Assembly (NCBI RefSeq): GCF_019800885.1
Contig: NZ_JAHVKE010000002.1
Span: forward strand, 620,001 to 684,000
Direction of reading: 5' to 3'
Origin: Maritalea mobilis
GTDB lineage: Bacteria > Pseudomonadota > Alphaproteobacteria > Rhodobacterales > Rhodobacteraceae
Length of the DNA stretch: 64,000 nucleotides
This document shows, one piece after another, positions 62,644 through 64,000 of this stretch. The position numbers and the translations under genes were made by a program. The notes below the pieces were generated by a model, which did not search any database, was not told the origin of the DNA, and saw only the letters and a list, made by a program, of their open reading frames with translations. Each line of letters begins with the position of its first letter. Position 1 is the first letter of the stretch.

Positions 62644-62831
62644 TTTGTGCGTCTCTCCCTGTGATGGCACGTCGCCGCATATTGCCGCGCCGCGATGCAA
62701 AAATCTTGGGGAAAATGCACCTTTTTGCGGCAGGCGACAGCACGAGGATTGTCGCAATTCTGTCATACCGTGACTCGGAGAGAGAATTCTGGGTTAAGCT
62801 TTTCCTGCATCTGCATTGATTCGGGGGACAG

Positions 62832-63029
62832 ATGAGCGTGCCAAGATCCGAAGAGATCCTTGCTGTAGCCAAGGAAAACGTCGCCGCCTTCATTCGCGAT
62901 CAGGCCAGCACACGGTCGCTGACGCCCATCATCCGGACCCTCAATGACGATCTGCTCAGCGGGGATGAAACGGCGCGCGACATGGCCGCACGCGCCCTCG
63001 CGCATCTCGGGTTCCTCGAACGCGCCTGA
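62832..63029 (+). CDS. small helical protein, function unknown
   Basis: 65 residues from the ATG at 62832 after GGGGAC. Predicted all-helical and soluble: 'RSEEILAVAKENVAAFIRDQ' and 'DETARDMAARALAHLGFLE'. The regular Ala/Leu spacing and good ribosome site support a real gene. No family known to me. Divergent from the solute-binding protein gene (188 bases). Confidence 0.65.
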   Translation: MSVPRSEEILAVAKENVAAFIRDQASTRSLTPIIRTLNDDLLSGDETARDMAARALAHLGFLERA

Positions 63030-63211
63030 CCCGTCCGGCCCGCGTTTCCCTGACCATCCGCGCTTTTCCGCAGGTTGGCCAAGCCTCCTTTGCCGCGTTG
63101 GGTGCCTAAGCCTTCCGCCCCTGCGCCCGCATGACGCGACAGGCTGGCCCTGCCATTCCGCGAAAGAATCCCTTATATCAAGAGGGAACCCAACAAAGGG
63201 ACATCTCGCGG

Positions 63212-63472
63212 ATGCTGAACCTGGGGCGCTTGTCGATCATTCTGCTTGTCGGGCTGAGCGTGGTTTACCTGAGCCTCTATTTCTACCTGCGTGCGGGCGC
63301 GAAGATGCAGCTTGAAGAGGACTGGGTGATGGAAGGCCGCCCCGGCGACCGCGACGACTGGGTCGCCGAACGGCTTGAACCCCGCGCCGCCAGCCTGCGA
63401 AAATGGCTTGTCTTCCTCGTCTATGTCCTGCCCATCTGTGCCCTGAGTGTCACCGTGTACCTGACCAATTGA
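63212..63472 (+). CDS. small two-helix membrane protein
   Basis: 86 residues from the ATG at 63212, about ten bases after AAAGGGA; the frame upstream to 63131 is not convincing. Helix 1 'LSIILLVGLSVVYLSLYFYL' and helix 2 'WLVFLVYVLPICALSVTVYL' flank a charged segment with 'DRDDWVAERLEPRAASLRK'. The DUF1523 gene follows 12 bases later, so they are likely one operon in the cell envelope. Confidence 0.78.
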   Translation: MLNLGRLSIILLVGLSVVYLSLYFYLRAGAKMQLEEDWVMEGRPGDRDDWVAERLEPRAASLRKWLVFLVYVLPICALSVTVYLTN

Positions 63473-63484
63473 AGGATCGTTCCC

Positions 63485-64000
63485 ATGCATTGGCCCCGGA
63501 TCATCTTCCTGTCCTTGCTGGCCCTCTTTCTCGGGGCGTTCCTGCATTACACGCTGCCCCAGCGCGACATCGTGCGTGTCACCGATACCGAGATCATCCG
63601 GCAGGATTTCTCGGGGTGGAATCGCCTGTTTTACGCGCAGGGCGATAGCGGCGGCGCCAACCCCGACAGCCGGGACTTGCGCCTGATCAATACGGTGCAG
63701 GCCGATGGCGACGTGATGGTTTTCCGCAACGAGGACACAGGCTTCGGCTGGCCGCCCTATTTCAAGCTCGACAGCGCCGACCTGCAGGCCGAGGCGGCAA
63801 ACCTCGTCTCCGATTCCGAGACCCCGCGCTGGGTCGCCGTCACCCATTACGGCTGGCGGTCGCGGCTGCTCACCACCTATCCCAACGCGATCAGCATGCG
63901 CGAGGTCGACGGCCCCGACGTGACCCTGGTCCCCTGGCTCAACATCGTGATCCTGCTCGTCTTCGCCGGGGTCCTCTTTATGGCCTGGCGGATCTGGGAA
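63485..64000 (+). CDS. DUF1523 family membrane protein (3' end outside window)
   Basis: The frame from the ATG at 63485 runs off the right edge; 172 residues are visible. It starts 'MHWPRIIFLSLLALFLGAFL', a membrane helix, followed by the family motif 'HYTLPQRDIVRVTDTE'. The extracytoplasmic part contains 'VMVFRNEDTGFGWPPYFKLD' and 'AVTHYGWRSRLLTTYPNAIS'. A second helix begins at about residue 152. DUF1523 proteins occur in Rhodobacterales and related groups; function unknown. Confidence 0.85.
   Translation, partial: MHWPRIIFLSLLALFLGAFLHYTLPQRDIVRVTDTEIIRQDFSGWNRLFYAQGDSGGANPDSRDLRLINTVQADGDVMVFRNEDTGFGWPPYFKLDSADLQAEAANLVSDSETPRWVAVTHYGWRSRLLTTYPNAISMREVDGPDVTLVPWLNIVILLVFAGVLFMAWRIWE

Noticed and set aside
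1-64000. CRISPR arrays, insertion sequences, prophage genes, tRNA and rRNA genes
   Set aside because: Looked for regular spaced repeats, transposase motifs, integrases and tRNA T-loop sequences on both strands; none found.

Overview
The window is a GC-rich, densely coded stretch of alphaproteobacterial chromosome, almost certainly from the order Rhodobacterales (Roseobacter group or a close relative). The evidence is the MipZ-type ParA ATPase, the atpI-atpB-atpE-atpF'-atpF order with a separate b' subunit, the DUF1523 protein at the right edge, a SAM/SAH-type riboswitch in front of metK (a class known from this order) and the recurring short palindromic intergenic elements. I see no tRNA, rRNA, insertion sequence, prophage, CRISPR array or plasmid function. 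Most of the window is core chromosome with small accessory insertions.

Layout. 1-4124: a cut DUF4159 protein and a large membrane protein of the type that follows MoxR/DUF58 genes. 4048-4932: a secreted protein and a HemJ/CopD-like membrane protein on the minus strand. 5064-9042: the glycolate oxidase operon glcDEF. 9064-11138: a Cys-repeat secreted protein, a trypsin-like protease, and an Hsp20 chaperone with a heat-shock promoter and a probable RNA thermometer. 11193-13262: an MFS transporter and an unassigned protein. 13436-22017: the miaB, phoH, ybeY, corC, lnt, metK housekeeping series, with three small secreted proteins inserted after miaB. 22018-25317: a minus-strand block (endonuclease-like protein, cardiolipin synthase, M50/CBS protease) lying between metK and trmB. 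25539-31989: trmB, aroA, cmk, a polytopic membrane protein, rpsA.

32284-38817 is a minus-strand run: mipZ alone, then the translation/SRP series read as ffh, GNAT, chorismate mutase, rpsP, a 59-residue membrane protein, rimM, trmD, rplS, rpmE. 39066-42854 holds a secreted protein, azoR with a divergent LysR regulator and an EamA exporter, a 24-residue membrane peptide and an ArsR regulator. 43063-45818 is the F0 ATP synthase operon. 45901-49647 has a secreted protein and a tightly overlapping five-gene minus-strand operon (membrane protein, thioesterase, SDR, unknown, P1 peptidase).

49718-62643 is the most metabolically distinctive part: a dipeptide-type ABC transporter (two permeases and a fused double ATPase) with an aldehyde dehydrogenase, divergent from a creatinase gene; then a CPBP protease, a phytase-like secreted protein with a PHO-box-like promoter, a LysR regulator with a divergent quinone oxidoreductase, and a lone ABC solute-binding protein that could serve the transporter lacking one. 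The right edge has small proteins and a DUF1523 protein cut by the window end.

I found no wholly new system. The most rewarding signals are regulatory RNA and DNA elements (SAM/SAH riboswitch, RpoH promoter plus ROSE-like thermometer, PHO-box-like array, 11-bp phased repeats), a G13 tract inside a dispersed repeat, the creatine-linked cluster, and several very small membrane-protein genes.
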